A stretch of 64,000 nucleotides of DNA, taken from assembly GCF_004323635.1 (NCBI RefSeq), contig NZ_CP036515.1, positions 186,001-250,000 on the forward strand, given 5' to 3'. Positions 26,609 through 35,400 of the stretch are shown here, piece by piece (within the stretch, counting starts at the first letter, position 1; each line of letters opens with the position of its first letter). Position numbers and translations under genes: made by a program. The notes beneath the pieces were generated by a model. The model was not told the origin of the DNA. It ran no database searches and was given only the letters and a program-made list of their open reading frames with translations. The stretch comes from Lichenihabitans psoromatis (GTDB taxonomy: Bacteria; Pseudomonadota; Alphaproteobacteria; Rhizobiales; Beijerinckiaceae).

Positions 26609-26642
26609 GGGCCGACGCTCCTTATGGGGTGTCGGCCCCTTT
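26609..26642 (+). terminator. strong hairpin after atpE (partial terminator or mRNA stabiliser)
   Basis: GGGCCGAC and GTCGGCCC form eight perfect pairs, continued by GCTCC/GGGGT (with two G-U pairs) to a 13-bp stem with a TTAT tetraloop. It ends in CTTT, a short U tract. It is in the operon, 12 nt after the atpE stop, and the b subunit genes continue after it. Confidence 0.6.
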
Positions 26643-26729
26643 CGCGTTATCGGATCGTGCGTCGTGGCACCCTGTTGCCAAGCACGCGATGTCGCACTCC
26701 TCCGACCACCGGATCATCGAAGGACCTCC

Positions 26730-27287
26730 ATGGCCGCCCCCGTCTCCTCAGAGTCTCTGCCCGCCGGCATCGTGAACAATCCCGACGCAGGGCATCAGGT
26801 CGGGGTTTTTCCGCCATTCGATGCACATAATTTCGTCCCGCAGATCATCTGGCTCGTGATCATCTTCGGCGCCCTCTACTGGTTGATGTCCCGCATCGCT
26901 CTGCCGCGCGTCGAGAATATTTTGGAAGCCCGCCGGGGCCGGATCGAGGGCGACCTCTCCGACGCGCGATCCATGCAGGATCAGGCTCACGCAGCCGGCG
27001 TCTCCTACGACAAGACCCTTGCGGATGCCAAAGGCCGCGCGCAGGCGATGGCTCAGCAAACCCATGACGCGCTCCATGCCGAATCCGAGGCAAAGCGTCA
27101 TGCGCTGGAGACGGCTCTGAATGCAAAGCTCGCGACGGCCGACGCTCAGATCAACGAGACCAAGACGCGCGCGATGAGCAATGTCGAAACGATCGCGCGG
27201 GACACGGCATCCGCCATCGTCCAGCATCTGACCGGGACGGCTCCGAGCGCCGAGGCCGTGGCTGCTGCCGCCGCCAAGCCGAACTGA
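26730..27287 (+). CDS. atpF': F0 ATP synthase subunit b' (b2)
   Basis: A 185-residue peripheral-stalk subunit. A long N-terminal tail (1-45) precedes one membrane helix (IIWLVIIFGALYWLMS, about 49-64) and a long alanine-rich coiled coil to about 165. It is the divergent b copy that pairs with b in alphaproteobacteria and cyanobacteria. AAGGA upstream supports the ATG at 26730 rather than 26664. Confidence 0.93.
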   Translation: MAAPVSSESLPAGIVNNPDAGHQVGVFPPFDAHNFVPQIIWLVIIFGALYWLMSRIALPRVENILEARRGRIEGDLSDARSMQDQAHAAGVSYDKTLADAKGRAQAMAQQTHDALHAESEAKRHALETALNAKLATADAQINETKTRAMSNVETIARDTASAIVQHLTGTAPSAEAVAAAAAKPN

Positions 27288-27299
27288 GGCAGGATCACC

Positions 27300-27785
27300 A
27301 TGCATTTCGACGCTGAATTTTACGTCGCCATCGGCTTTATCGTTTTCGTGCTCGGCCTGGGTTATCTCGGCGTGCATAAACAGCTCAGCGCCGCTCTGGA
27401 CGGACGTGCCGATAAGATCCGGGCTGAACTAGCTGAAGCCAAACGTCTCCGCGACGAGGCCGATGCGGTGTTGCAAAGCTTTAAGCGGAAGGCCGAACAG
27501 GCCGGGGTCGAAGCGGCCGCGATCGTTGCCCAGGCGCGTGACGAAGCGGCCATGTTGGCGACCGAAACCGAAGCGCGTCTTGTCGACTTCGTGGCACGAC
27601 GCACGAAACAGGCCGAGGCCAAGATCGCCATGGCGGAAAGTCAAGCCGCGGCCGACGTTCGCGCGGCAGCGGCTGAAGCTGCGGTTGCGATCGCGGGGCG
27701 GGTTTTTAAGGCCGATCCTCAAGGAACCGGGGCAGCTCATTTGGTCGATGCTGAAATCGGCCGGCTGCGCGCCAAGCTCAACTGA
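27300..27785 (+). CDS. atpF: F0 ATP synthase subunit b
   Basis: A 161-residue b subunit: membrane helix at about 6-24 (YVAIGFIVFVLGLGYLGV), then a coiled coil rich in Ala, Glu and Arg to the end. It starts 12 bp after atpF'. Together the pair forms the stator stalk joining F0 to F1. The F1 genes are not in the window. The operon ends with a palindromic terminator about 50 bp downstream. Confidence 0.95.
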   Translation: MHFDAEFYVAIGFIVFVLGLGYLGVHKQLSAALDGRADKIRAELAEAKRLRDEADAVLQSFKRKAEQAGVEAAAIVAQARDEAAMLATETEARLVDFVARRTKQAEAKIAMAESQAAADVRAAAAEAAVAIAGRVFKADPQGTGAAHLVDAEIGRLRAKLN

Positions 27786-27837
27786 TCGACGAGCCAGCGG
27801 GATCTGACGCTGGGCCTGGGGCCTCATACCGCATAAA

Positions 27838-27863
27838 AAAAGCCGGCCAATTGGCCGGCTTTT
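27838..27863. terminator. bidirectional terminator after the atp operon
   Basis: A perfect palindrome with arms AAAGCCGGCCAA and TTGGCCGGCTTT, flanked by an A run on the left and a T run on the right, so it can end transcripts from either side. It lies between atpF (plus) and the small membrane-protein gene (minus). Confidence 0.88.
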
Positions 27864-27884
27864 GCATCTCAGAAGGCAAAACCG

Positions 27885-28058
27885 TTACGGCTGCAAAAGC
27901 GGCGCTGCGTGATAGGCCGTCACCGCCGCCTGAAGCAGAATGACCGAGCCAAGGAGAGCCAGAAGAGCGCGTCCGGCGTTTGCGACGCGATCGGTCGCAT
28001 TCTGGGATGCCGCAATCGCGATCGCGCGAGCGGGACGGCGGTGATTGGTGTGGTCCAT
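27885..28058 (-). CDS. small single-pass membrane protein, 57 aa
   Basis: A short frame I read directly from the minus strand. A basic, polar N-terminus (MDHTNHRRPARAIAIAASQ) leads to one hydrophobic segment (RALLALLGSVILLQAAVTAY, about residues 30-49) and a short tail ending PLLQP. GAGGG stands 7 nt before the ATG, a normal ribosome binding site, and the shared bidirectional terminator lies 22 bp after the stop. I do not recognise a family. Positive charge before the helix suggests the C-terminus is outside. It is a real-looking gene that length filters miss. Confidence 0.6.
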   Translation of the reverse strand: MDHTNHRRPARAIAIAASQNATDRVANAGRALLALLGSVILLQAAVTAYHAAPLLQP

Positions 28059-28213
28059 TCGTCTACCCTCTCGAAGCGCACAATCGCGATGTCAAAGCGT
28101 AGACCTTGATATGGTTCCGGCGCAAGCGAACAGAAGTGACATTCTGACGCCTTGAAGCGGATGCGGTCAACGCCGTTAACGGGGTCCTGTTCCGGCGGGT
28201 TGACGCGAGCGCG

Positions 28214-28864
28214 TCACCGCATGTGCCGCCGACTTTTCTTGGCGATCGGTGCGGCGCCAGCGCCTTTTTCGTCGAAGCCGACCACGACCGTGTAGTCTTC
28301 CTGTGCTTGCGCCGAGACGAACTGAACCGCGATCGGGTCCGACACAAGAGAAAAGTCTCCCTGACTCTGGCCGCCCGGTACCGTCACCGGAATGCGATAG
28401 AACTTCGAAAGAATGACCTGTTGGGTCTTTTCGTTACGGATCGCGATGCGGATCGGCGCCGTGAACGAACCAGCCGTTCCGGCCGGGCCGATCAACACAC
28501 GCCCCTCGAGCCCGACTTTCAGCACGAGATTGCTGCCGACGTGGGAGCATTCGCGAACGACGTCGCCAAGCGAATATTGATATTTGACCGACGCATTGGA
28601 TTGGTCAGCGCCCGCATAGGTTCGGAGCGATGCCGTGCCGTCCAGTACCTCGACGTTCGGACATTCGAGCTTTTCCTCGATTGCGGCCGGCTTCGCCGGT
28701 CCCACGTTCAAGTTATTGAACGCAATCAGGTTGCCCAGCATCGTGCCGTTATCGGAGGTCTTCGGCTCGAAGCCGCTCGTCCCGCCGCACCCGCTCAGAA
28801 CGATCGGGATGATCGTGCAAAAACCGATCCTGGCAATCCGCCCGGCAGCACCACTAACCGTCAT
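28214..28864 (-). CDS. putative lipoprotein, 216 aa
   Basis: An exported lipoprotein by its N-terminus: basic start, hydrophobic GFCTIIPIVLSGC with lipobox L-S-G-C (Cys26). The mature part has no motif I can name; a repeated beta-strand look (FTAPIRIAIRNEKTQQVIL, FYRIPVTVP) suggests a small beta-domain, and the C-terminus is basic (KKSRRHMR). GGGAG with a 6-nt spacer supports the start. It is probably monocistronic. Confidence 0.75.
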   Translation of the reverse strand: MTVSGAAGRIARIGFCTIIPIVLSGCGGTSGFEPKTSDNGTMLGNLIAFNNLNVGPAKPAAIEEKLECPNVEVLDGTASLRTYAGADQSNASVKYQYSLGDVVRECSHVGSNLVLKVGLEGRVLIGPAGTAGSFTAPIRIAIRNEKTQQVILSKFYRIPVTVPGGQSQGDFSLVSDPIAVQFVSAQAQEDYTVVVGFDEKGAGAAPIAKKSRRHMR

Positions 28865-29053
28865 CCTACGCTCCCGATTCCGACATCCTTGGGGGTCCGG
28901 CCAATCAGAAATCAGCCCGCCGCCAAAGGCTCAGCTTACGCCTCGCATCAGGCCCTTATACCAGCTTTGCGCCGCGTCACCAGACGAGGCCGTCGCGCTT
29001 GGTTGATTCTTGGCCCTGGCGAGCGACAGGCAAATCGCCTATATGGCCCGATC

Positions 29054-29929
29054 ATGACATCAGCCGCTGCAGCGATCGACGCGCCTTTGCGCTTCGCGAA
29101 GATGAACGGAATCGGCAACTCGATCCTGGTCGTCGACACACGCGGCCATGCAGCGCTCGACGAGGCGACGGCGCGATTCCTCGGCGCTCGACCGGGGCTC
29201 GGTTTCGACCAATTGATGGCGATCGGGGATGGGCGCGGCGCGGGCCGCCCGCCCTTCGTCGATATCTTCAACCAAGATGGGTCAAAGGCGGGCGCTTGCG
29301 GCAATGGCACGCGTTGCGTCGCATGGTTCCTGCTCGAGGGGAGCGCCGACCAGTCAGTGACGGTTGAAACGGTTGCGGGCGAGTTGGTCTGCAGGCGCCA
29401 GCCGGACGGCCTTTTCACGGTCGACATGGGGGTCCCGCATGTCGGATGGCATGACATTCCGCTGCGTGACGCGATTGAGGACACGACATCCTTCGCCCTG
29501 GAGCCGACCTCGGCCTGGATCGAGGCGCTCGGACCGGTGTCGGCTGTAAGCATGGGCAACCCCCATGCAGTGTTCTGGATCGCCCCCGATGCTCCGCAGC
29601 CTCCGCTCGCGACGCTCGGCCCTGCCCTCGAACATCATCCCATGTTTCCGGACCGGGCCAATATCTCCTTCGCCCGTGTGATGTCACCCACCTTGATCCA
29701 CCTCGATGTGTGGGAACGCGGTGCCGGCTTGACCAAGGCATGCGGCTCGGCGGCTTGTGCGACACTGGTTGCGGCGGTGCGTAACCATCGTGTCTTGCGG
29801 CGCGCCGATGTGGTGCTGCCGGGCGGAACACTGACGATCGAGTGGCGTGACACCGACCAGCACGTCTTGATGACAGGGGCGGTCGAGCTCGAACATCGGG
29901 GTCTGGTCGACCGGAATGCGACGGCTTGA
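29054..29929 (+). CDS. dapF: diaminopimelate epimerase
   Basis: A 291-residue epimerase converting LL- to meso-diaminopimelate for lysine and peptidoglycan. Both catalytic cysteine loops are present: GACGNGTRC (Cys82) and KACGSAAC near residue 236. The upstream open frame back to 28223 is antisense to the lipoprotein and intergenic sequence, so I start at the ATG at 29054 (MTSAAAAID). The stop overlaps the TTG start of mtaB. Confidence 0.95.
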   Translation: MTSAAAAIDAPLRFAKMNGIGNSILVVDTRGHAALDEATARFLGARPGLGFDQLMAIGDGRGAGRPPFVDIFNQDGSKAGACGNGTRCVAWFLLEGSADQSVTVETVAGELVCRRQPDGLFTVDMGVPHVGWHDIPLRDAIEDTTSFALEPTSAWIEALGPVSAVSMGNPHAVFWIAPDAPQPPLATLGPALEHHPMFPDRANISFARVMSPTLIHLDVWERGAGLTKACGSAACATLVAAVRNHRVLRRADVVLPGGTLTIEWRDTDQHVLMTGAVELEHRGLVDRNATA

Positions 29930-31209
29930 CGGCGATCGATGGCGACGCGCGCTCTCGCGCCTCTGTCGAGGTGGTGACGTTCGGTTGCCGCCTCAACATC
30001 GTCGAATCCGATGCCATGCGGTCGAGCGCGTCGCGAGCCGGTCACGCCAATCTCGCGATCGTGAACACCTGCGCCGTGACGGCAGAGGCCGTGCGACAGG
30101 CGCGGCAATCCATTCGGCGGCTGGCTCGCGACAATCCCGAGCGTCCAATCGTCGTGACCGGATGTGCGTCAGCGATCGATCCGGATGGATTTTCGGCGAT
30201 GCCGGAGGTCAGCCATGTCGTGGCCAACAGCACCAAAACCGCTCTCGCCACGTGGTCGGGCCTTCCGCGAACGCAGGCAACCGCATCGAACGTCAGGGGT
30301 TTGGCGGCGCCGATCGAGACGATCCACACGCGAGGATTTCTCGAAATTCAGAACGGCTGCGATCATCGCTGTACGTTCTGCGTCATTCCATTCGGCCGTG
30401 GAGCGTCGCGCTCCATCGCACCCGCCACGATCCTCGAGCGCGCCCGAACCATGCTGGAAAACGGCATCCGCGAGATCGTCTTGACCGGCGTCGACATCAC
30501 ATCTTACGGCAGCGATCTTCCAGACGAACCGAAGCTCGGAACACTCGTGCGGACGCTGCTCGCCGCCCTGCCAGACCTGCCGCGCCTGCGGCTATCCTCG
30601 ATCGATTGCATTGAGGCGGATTCCGACCTCATCACCGTCATCGCCGACGAGGATCGGTTCATGCCGCATCTTCACCTATCGCTGCAATCGGGCTCTGACC
30701 TGATCCTCAAGCGCATGAAGCGGCGGCACGGGCGCGGCGACGCGGTCGCGTTCTGCCAAAAGCTCAAAGCGCTGCGGCCCGACATGGTGTTCGGCGCCGA
30801 TATCATCACCGGATTTCCGACCGAAACCGAGGCCCACTTCGCCGACAGCGTGGCCTTGATCGAGGATTGCGGGCTGACGCATCTTCACGTCTTTCCCTAT
30901 TCGCCACGGCCCGGCACACCGGCGACCCGCATGCCACAGGTCCCGCGCGACACCGCGAGGGAACGGGCCGCGGCCCTACGCGCGGTCGGTGATGCAGCGC
31001 TCCATCGTCATCTGGCGGCTAAAATCGGCCGAACGACCGTGGTGCTCATGGAACGCGGTGGCAAAGGCCGCGAGGCCGATTTTACCGGCGTGCGCGTCGG
31101 CGCCCCGACCGATACGGCAGCCGTTGTCCCAAGGGCCGGGAGCTTCGTGCCGGTGCTGATCACGGGTCACGATGGCCGGAACCTCGCCGGCGTCCCTCTG
31201 GATCCCTGA
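29926..31209 (+). CDS. mtaB: tRNA t6A37 methylthiotransferase MtaB
   Basis: A 427-residue radical-SAM enzyme that adds a methylthio group to threonylcarbamoyl-adenosine 37 of tRNA. The MTTase N-domain ligands Cys21, Cys49 and Cys80 and the radical-SAM cluster Cys145-x3-Cys149-x2-Cys152 (GCDHRCTFC) are all present, followed by LHLSLQSGSD and a TRAM-like C-terminus. The start is TTG at 29926, overlapping the dapF stop (TTGA), an uncommon start suggesting coupling. The only nearby ATG at 29939 is out of frame. Confidence 0.93.
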   Translation: MTAIDGDARSRASVEVVTFGCRLNIVESDAMRSSASRAGHANLAIVNTCAVTAEAVRQARQSIRRLARDNPERPIVVTGCASAIDPDGFSAMPEVSHVVANSTKTALATWSGLPRTQATASNVRGLAAPIETIHTRGFLEIQNGCDHRCTFCVIPFGRGASRSIAPATILERARTMLENGIREIVLTGVDITSYGSDLPDEPKLGTLVRTLLAALPDLPRLRLSSIDCIEADSDLITVIADEDRFMPHLHLSLQSGSDLILKRMKRRHGRGDAVAFCQKLKALRPDMVFGADIITGFPTETEAHFADSVALIEDCGLTHLHVFPYSPRPGTPATRMPQVPRDTARERAAALRAVGDAALHRHLAAKIGRTTVVLMERGGKGREADFTGVRVGAPTDTAAVVPRAGSFVPVLITGHDGRNLAGVPLDP

Positions 31210-31274
31210 CGACCGGCAACTTGTTTAATGCGTCCTGAACCCTTTTGCGGCAAACAGATTGCGTTTCGATTCGC

Positions 31275-31290
31275 CGACGACGCGTCGTCG
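31275..31290. repeat. 16-bp perfect palindrome upstream of uppP
   Basis: CGACGACG followed directly by CGTCGTCG, 43 bp before the uppP start. It is a simple trinucleotide-like dyad and may be compositional, or an operator or leader structure. Confidence 0.3.
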
Positions 31291-31333
31291 CGGGATTGAT
31301 CTCAACCAAGTCGGCCGATCAGAAGGATCTTCC

Positions 31334-32206
31334 ATGGCGGACGCATGCACCGCGGGCCTCGATACGGGGTTCGTCAGTCTCGGTTATGCCCGCGTCGCAT
31401 TCCTGGGCGTTGTCCAGGGCCTGACGGAACTGATGCCCATTTCGTCGACGGCGCATATGCGGATCGTCCCCTCCCTCCTTGGTTGGCAGGATCCGGGGTC
31501 AGCCTTCTCGGCCGCCATGCAACTGGCCGCCCTCGCGGCCGTGGTCTGCTATTTTTGGAAGGACGTGCGCGGGCTCGTCGGCGGATCCATTTCGGCGGCG
31601 GTGCGCGGCGACTTTCAAGCCTGGGATTTCCGCTTCGCGATGTGGATTGTGCTCGCCACGATCCCGATCGTGCTGGCGGGCTTGGCGCTCTCGTCTCGTC
31701 TAAACGCCTGCGGATCGTCCTTGCGCAGTCTGCAGGTCATCGGCTTGTCCTGCATCGTCATGGGCATTCTATTGGCGGTTGCCGAACTCTACTGCCGGCA
31801 CAGGCGCGTTCTGGCCAACATCACACTTCTCGACGCTATGGTGGTGGGGATCGCGCAGATCGGTGCGTTGATTCCCGGCGTTTCGCGCTCGGGCTCGACC
31901 CTGACCGCGGCTCTCTTCCTCGATCTAAAACGGGAAGAGGCCGCGCGTTTTTCGTTTCTGCTGGGCCTGCCGGCGATCGCGCTCGCGGGGCTCAAAGAAC
32001 TCTACGAGTTGCATAAGGCGCATCTCGACGCGCATGGCTGGTCGATTCTCGCTGTCGGGCTCGTGGTCGGCTCGATCTCGGCCTTTCTGGCCATCTTCCT
32101 GCTGATGCGAATTCTAGAGAGGTTTTCGACATGGCCCTTCGTGGTCTACCGCATCTTCATCGGCATCGTGCTGCTCGCCGGCTCGGCCATGGGCTGGCTC
32201 GCCTGA
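31334..32206 (+). CDS. uppP: undecaprenyl-diphosphate phosphatase
   Basis: A 290-residue BacA/UppP inner-membrane enzyme recycling undecaprenyl diphosphate for wall synthesis and conferring bacitracin tolerance. The catalytic motifs are present: GLTELMPISSTAH with Glu32 (the usual family form is GxTEFLPISSTGH) and PGVSRSGST near 182. About eight helices. AAGGA precedes the ATG at 31334; the longer start at 31259 is rejected. Confidence 0.93.
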   Translation: MADACTAGLDTGFVSLGYARVAFLGVVQGLTELMPISSTAHMRIVPSLLGWQDPGSAFSAAMQLAALAAVVCYFWKDVRGLVGGSISAAVRGDFQAWDFRFAMWIVLATIPIVLAGLALSSRLNACGSSLRSLQVIGLSCIVMGILLAVAELYCRHRRVLANITLLDAMVVGIAQIGALIPGVSRSGSTLTAALFLDLKREEAARFSFLLGLPAIALAGLKELYELHKAHLDAHGWSILAVGLVVGSISAFLAIFLLMRILERFSTWPFVVYRIFIGIVLLAGSAMGWLA

Positions 32207-32252
32207 TTGTCAGACTCTGACGGCGCGATCTCGATAGCCGGCAAGGTTTGAT

Positions 32253-33176
32253 TTAGGCCGCGTCGCGTTGCTGCGCCGGCGCGTCGGTTTCTCCTCCGAA
32301 GAAGGAGGAATAACGGCTGGCGATCTGCGCGATCGGCATGACCACGAAGACATCCGTCGTCCCGAATTGATGATCGACGACGGCCCCCTCCCCGAAGGTC
32401 GCGCCGCAGCGAAGATAACCTTTGACCAGGGGCGGGAGCGACGCGAGCGCCCGACGTGGATCGACGCTCTCCTTGGCCTGCATCCCCATGGCGACATAGC
32501 GCGACGGAAGGGCGCGGGCGTGCCATTCGGGCGGCGCCGACGCGTGATGATGCAGGAAGCTCAACTGCGTCGCCAGAGCCTTCACATCGGTGCCCTCGAG
32601 ACTGGCGCAGCCAATCAGGGCATCGACGTGATAATGCTGTACGTAAGCCCAGATGCCGCGCCAGAGGAGCTCGATCGTTCGCTTCGTGCGATAGACCGGG
32701 AGGACGCAGGACCGGCCCAATTCCAGAAACTGGCTGCCTGGATGGCGGGCCAGCAAGGGGCCGATGTCGAACTCCCGTGAGGAATAGAATCCGCCGTGGC
32801 GCTGCGCCACATCCTGCCGCAACAGCCGATACGTGCCGACCACCTTCGGCCGCGCGACACCGAACTTGTTGAGGGCCGCGTGATCGACAACGAGGAGATG
32901 ATCGGCGATTCGATCGAAGGCGCAGCGGTCGCGCCGCGTGAGTGCCGTCGTCCGGTCCGGAATGGCGCCGCCTTCCTCGTAGAAGGAGCGATAGCGGACA
33001 CGCTGGGCGCGACGGACGTCCTTCTTGCTGGCCGCGAGCCGAACTTCGAGCGACCCGATGCGACCGAGCGAACCTTGCAGGTCGGGCCATCGACGCAACC
33101 CGTTCCACGCGCGGAAACGGCTTCCTGCCCATGCGATCGGTGCCGACGGGGAGGTCACACCATGCGGATGGAACAT
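32253..33176 (-). CDS. OlsB-like GNAT N-acyltransferase (hemolysin-like)
   Basis: A 307-residue protein of the ornithine-acyl-ACP acyltransferase/hemolysin group. Visible landmarks: a central acceptor block RRAQRVRYRSFYEEGGAIP (in part), then GTYRLLRQ, FLELGRSCVLPVYRT and ELLWRGIWAYV, all typical of this family. OlsB makes lyso-ornithine lipid; the O-acyltransferase OlsA is not adjacent, so the assignment to ornithine lipids is inference. I choose the ATG at 33176 (MFHPHG) with AGGA 9 nt upstream; 33212 is a possible longer start. Confidence 0.75.
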   Translation of the reverse strand: MFHPHGVTSPSAPIAWAGSRFRAWNGLRRWPDLQGSLGRIGSLEVRLAASKKDVRRAQRVRYRSFYEEGGAIPDRTTALTRRDRCAFDRIADHLLVVDHAALNKFGVARPKVVGTYRLLRQDVAQRHGGFYSSREFDIGPLLARHPGSQFLELGRSCVLPVYRTKRTIELLWRGIWAYVQHYHVDALIGCASLEGTDVKALATQLSFLHHHASAPPEWHARALPSRYVAMGMQAKESVDPRRALASLPPLVKGYLRCGATFGEGAVVDHQFGTTDVFVVMPIAQIASRYSSFFGGETDAPAQQRDAA

Positions 33177-33359
33177 CGCGTTAAATCCTGGGGGCGTGAA
33201 AAGCCAAGCCAAAGCTCATCTGAGACATCACGATTCCGCCAAGCTTTTATGACGAGGCCGCCGAGAGTGCTGTCGCAGAGGGTCAATTGCGCCTGATGGA
33301 GGCGAGCGCCGCGTCACCAACCTGCATCCATCCACCCGTTGAAATGGCGGCTACGGCCG

Positions 33360-35144
33360 TCAGATCGCGGCTTGGCTTGGCTCGGGGTCCCCGACGGGCT
33401 TCTGCTCGGCCGGGCGCAACGCGGCGCGCAGGCGGGCGAGGTCGATCGGTTTGGTCAGGAACTCATCGATCCCGGCATCGAAACAAGCTTGGCGATCATC
33501 CTCGAACGCATAGGCGGTCAGCGCCACGATGCGGGTCGGCGAGGCGCCTGCGCCTTGTTCGGCCCGGCGCAGCAGACGAGCCGCCTCCTGCCCATCGAGA
33601 CCCGGCATGGAGATATCGAGCAGGATCGTGTCGAACGGCTTGGTCTCACCCCGCATGGCCGCCAGCGCGGCGTTCAGCGCCACCGCGCCATCTGCCACAT
33701 GGGTGACCTCCGCGCCGATGCGATCCAGCATCTTCAACATCACGAGCGTGTTGAGTTCGTTGTCCTCGGCCAGCAGGATTCGCAGGTCCTCGACGGAAGC
33801 TGGGGGCGTTGAAGCGAGCGGAGAACTGGCGGGCTCGGTCACCGGCGCGGCATCGCCGGTCGCGGCCAATCGTGTGGCAAGCGAGCGTGCCCGCACCGGC
33901 TTCACCAGCCAACCGTCGAAAATGGCCGTGAGTTTTTGACCGAAGGCTCGCCGCTCGAAGGGGGAGAACAGCAGGAATCCCCGCGCCACATGAGCCGCCA
34001 CGGACGCATCGGCCAAGCGATGGGTCGCCTCCTGCCCCAAACCGCAATCGACGAGCAGAAGATCGAGCGGCGCATCGGCCCGGATCAGGGGCAGCGCCTG
34101 GGCCACAGAGGACACGATCGTCACCCTGGCGCCAGCCGCCCCGAGATTTTGCGCCAGGAACGGCGCCTGAAACGGCGAATCGGCGACGATCAGCGCCGTC
34201 GTTCCCTTAAGATCGGGCCAGACGATCGTTCGGTTCTCGATCGTCACATCGGCGATCGGGAGCTTGATCGTGAAGCCGAATACGGTTCCGCCGCCCGGAC
34301 GATCCGACAGCGTCAAGCCGCCGTCCATCAACCCGACGAACCGGCGGGCGATCGACAGCCCGAGGCCCGTGCCACCGCTGCGGCCCGCGCGGGAGGCCGG
34401 ACCCTGCTCGAATTCCTCAAAGATGGCGGAACGCCGGTCAGCCGGCACACCGGGGCCGGTATCGGCCACCGTGAAGGTAAACGCGCCATCCGCCGCAGCG
34501 GCGACCCGCACCCCGACCCCGCCTTTTTCCGTGAATTTAACCGCATTGCCGGCGAGGTTGATGAGCACCTGCCGCAACCGTGGGGCATCGCCGACCAGCA
34601 TGGACGGCACGCCGGGCTCGACGTGAGCCGCGATCTCGAGGCCTCGTTCTTGAGCACGTGGACCGAGCAACTCGACCACGTCATCGACCAAGGCCTGCAC
34701 CTCGAACGGCGCGAGCGTGAGTTCGAATTTGCCGGCCTCGATCCTCGACAGATCCAGCACCTCGTCGATCAGAGACGTTAGCGCGCGGCCGGAGGAATGA
34801 ATCGCGTCGACATAGGCCTGCTGTTCGGGGTCGAGCGGCGTTGCGCCAAGCAATTCGGCCATGCCGAGAATGCCGTTCAACGGCGTCCTGACTTCGTGAC
34901 TGACGGTTGCCAAGAAACGGGATTTCGCCTGCGTCGACGCTTCGGCCCGCGAGCGAGCCTCGCCGGCCGAGCGGATTTCCAACATATCGTCGGTCAACTT
35001 GTCCTGGGCGGCATCGATTTGGCGGCGGTCCCGTCGCAGACGTGCCCGGTCGAGCAACGAATGCAGGAACAGCACCGTTCCGATGACACCGATAATCCAC
35101 GCCAAGGTGAGGCTACCGAAGAACGCCGCTGCGATTTTGAGCAT
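33360..35144 (-). CDS. hybrid sensor histidine kinase with two receiver-like domains
   Basis: A 594-residue membrane-anchored kinase. One N-terminal helix (6-30) and a short coiled coil lead to the HisKA domain with His83 (SHEVRTPLNG), the ATPase N box (LINLAGN, Asn200), DTGPGVP (228-234) and GTGLGLSIA (258-266). A first receiver-like region (about 315-430) retains Asp366 and Lys415 but lacks the acidic start pair, so it looks degenerate. The second receiver (455-580) is complete: AEDN, Asp510 in LLDISMPG, Lys565. No sensor domain or output regulator is adjacent. Confidence 0.88.
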   Translation of the reverse strand: MLKIAAAFFGSLTLAWIIGVIGTVLFLHSLLDRARLRRDRRQIDAAQDKLTDDMLEIRSAGEARSRAEASTQAKSRFLATVSHEVRTPLNGILGMAELLGATPLDPEQQAYVDAIHSSGRALTSLIDEVLDLSRIEAGKFELTLAPFEVQALVDDVVELLGPRAQERGLEIAAHVEPGVPSMLVGDAPRLRQVLINLAGNAVKFTEKGGVGVRVAAAADGAFTFTVADTGPGVPADRRSAIFEEFEQGPASRAGRSGGTGLGLSIARRFVGLMDGGLTLSDRPGGGTVFGFTIKLPIADVTIENRTIVWPDLKGTTALIVADSPFQAPFLAQNLGAAGARVTIVSSVAQALPLIRADAPLDLLLVDCGLGQEATHRLADASVAAHVARGFLLFSPFERRAFGQKLTAIFDGWLVKPVRARSLATRLAATGDAAPVTEPASSPLASTPPASVEDLRILLAEDNELNTLVMLKMLDRIGAEVTHVADGAVALNAALAAMRGETKPFDTILLDISMPGLDGQEAARLLRRAEQGAGASPTRIVALTAYAFEDDRQACFDAGIDEFLTKPIDLARLRAALRPAEQKPVGDPEPSQAAI

Positions 35145-35171
35145 GAGACAGATCCAAACGGCTTGGCGCGC

Positions 35172-35189
35172 CGCAACCGATAGGTTGCG
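35172..35189. promoter_or_regulatory. inverted repeat upstream of the hybrid kinase
   Basis: CGCAACC and GGTTGCG form a perfect 7-bp dyad around GATA, 28 bp upstream of the kinase start. It may be an operator or a leader hairpin. A second perfect dyad, GCTCGA-TGG-TCGAGC, is at 35278-35292 in the same divergent gap towards arsR. Confidence 0.4.
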
Positions 35190-35400
35190 TCCTAAAGCTT
35201 GCGATTACGTTGAGACGACGCTCTCCCACGGTCTGATCGCCTCACATGATCTCACTTGCGGTCATCCTATCGTGGCTGCTCGATGGTCGAGCGGGTTTGA
35301 CGGCCTTGGCTGCGCCCGCCGTGTTCCGGCATCTTGGTGAAAGTGGTTCCCGACGCTAACTAGAGCCGAGACACAGGGGTATGCCCCGCAGGAGAAAGCT

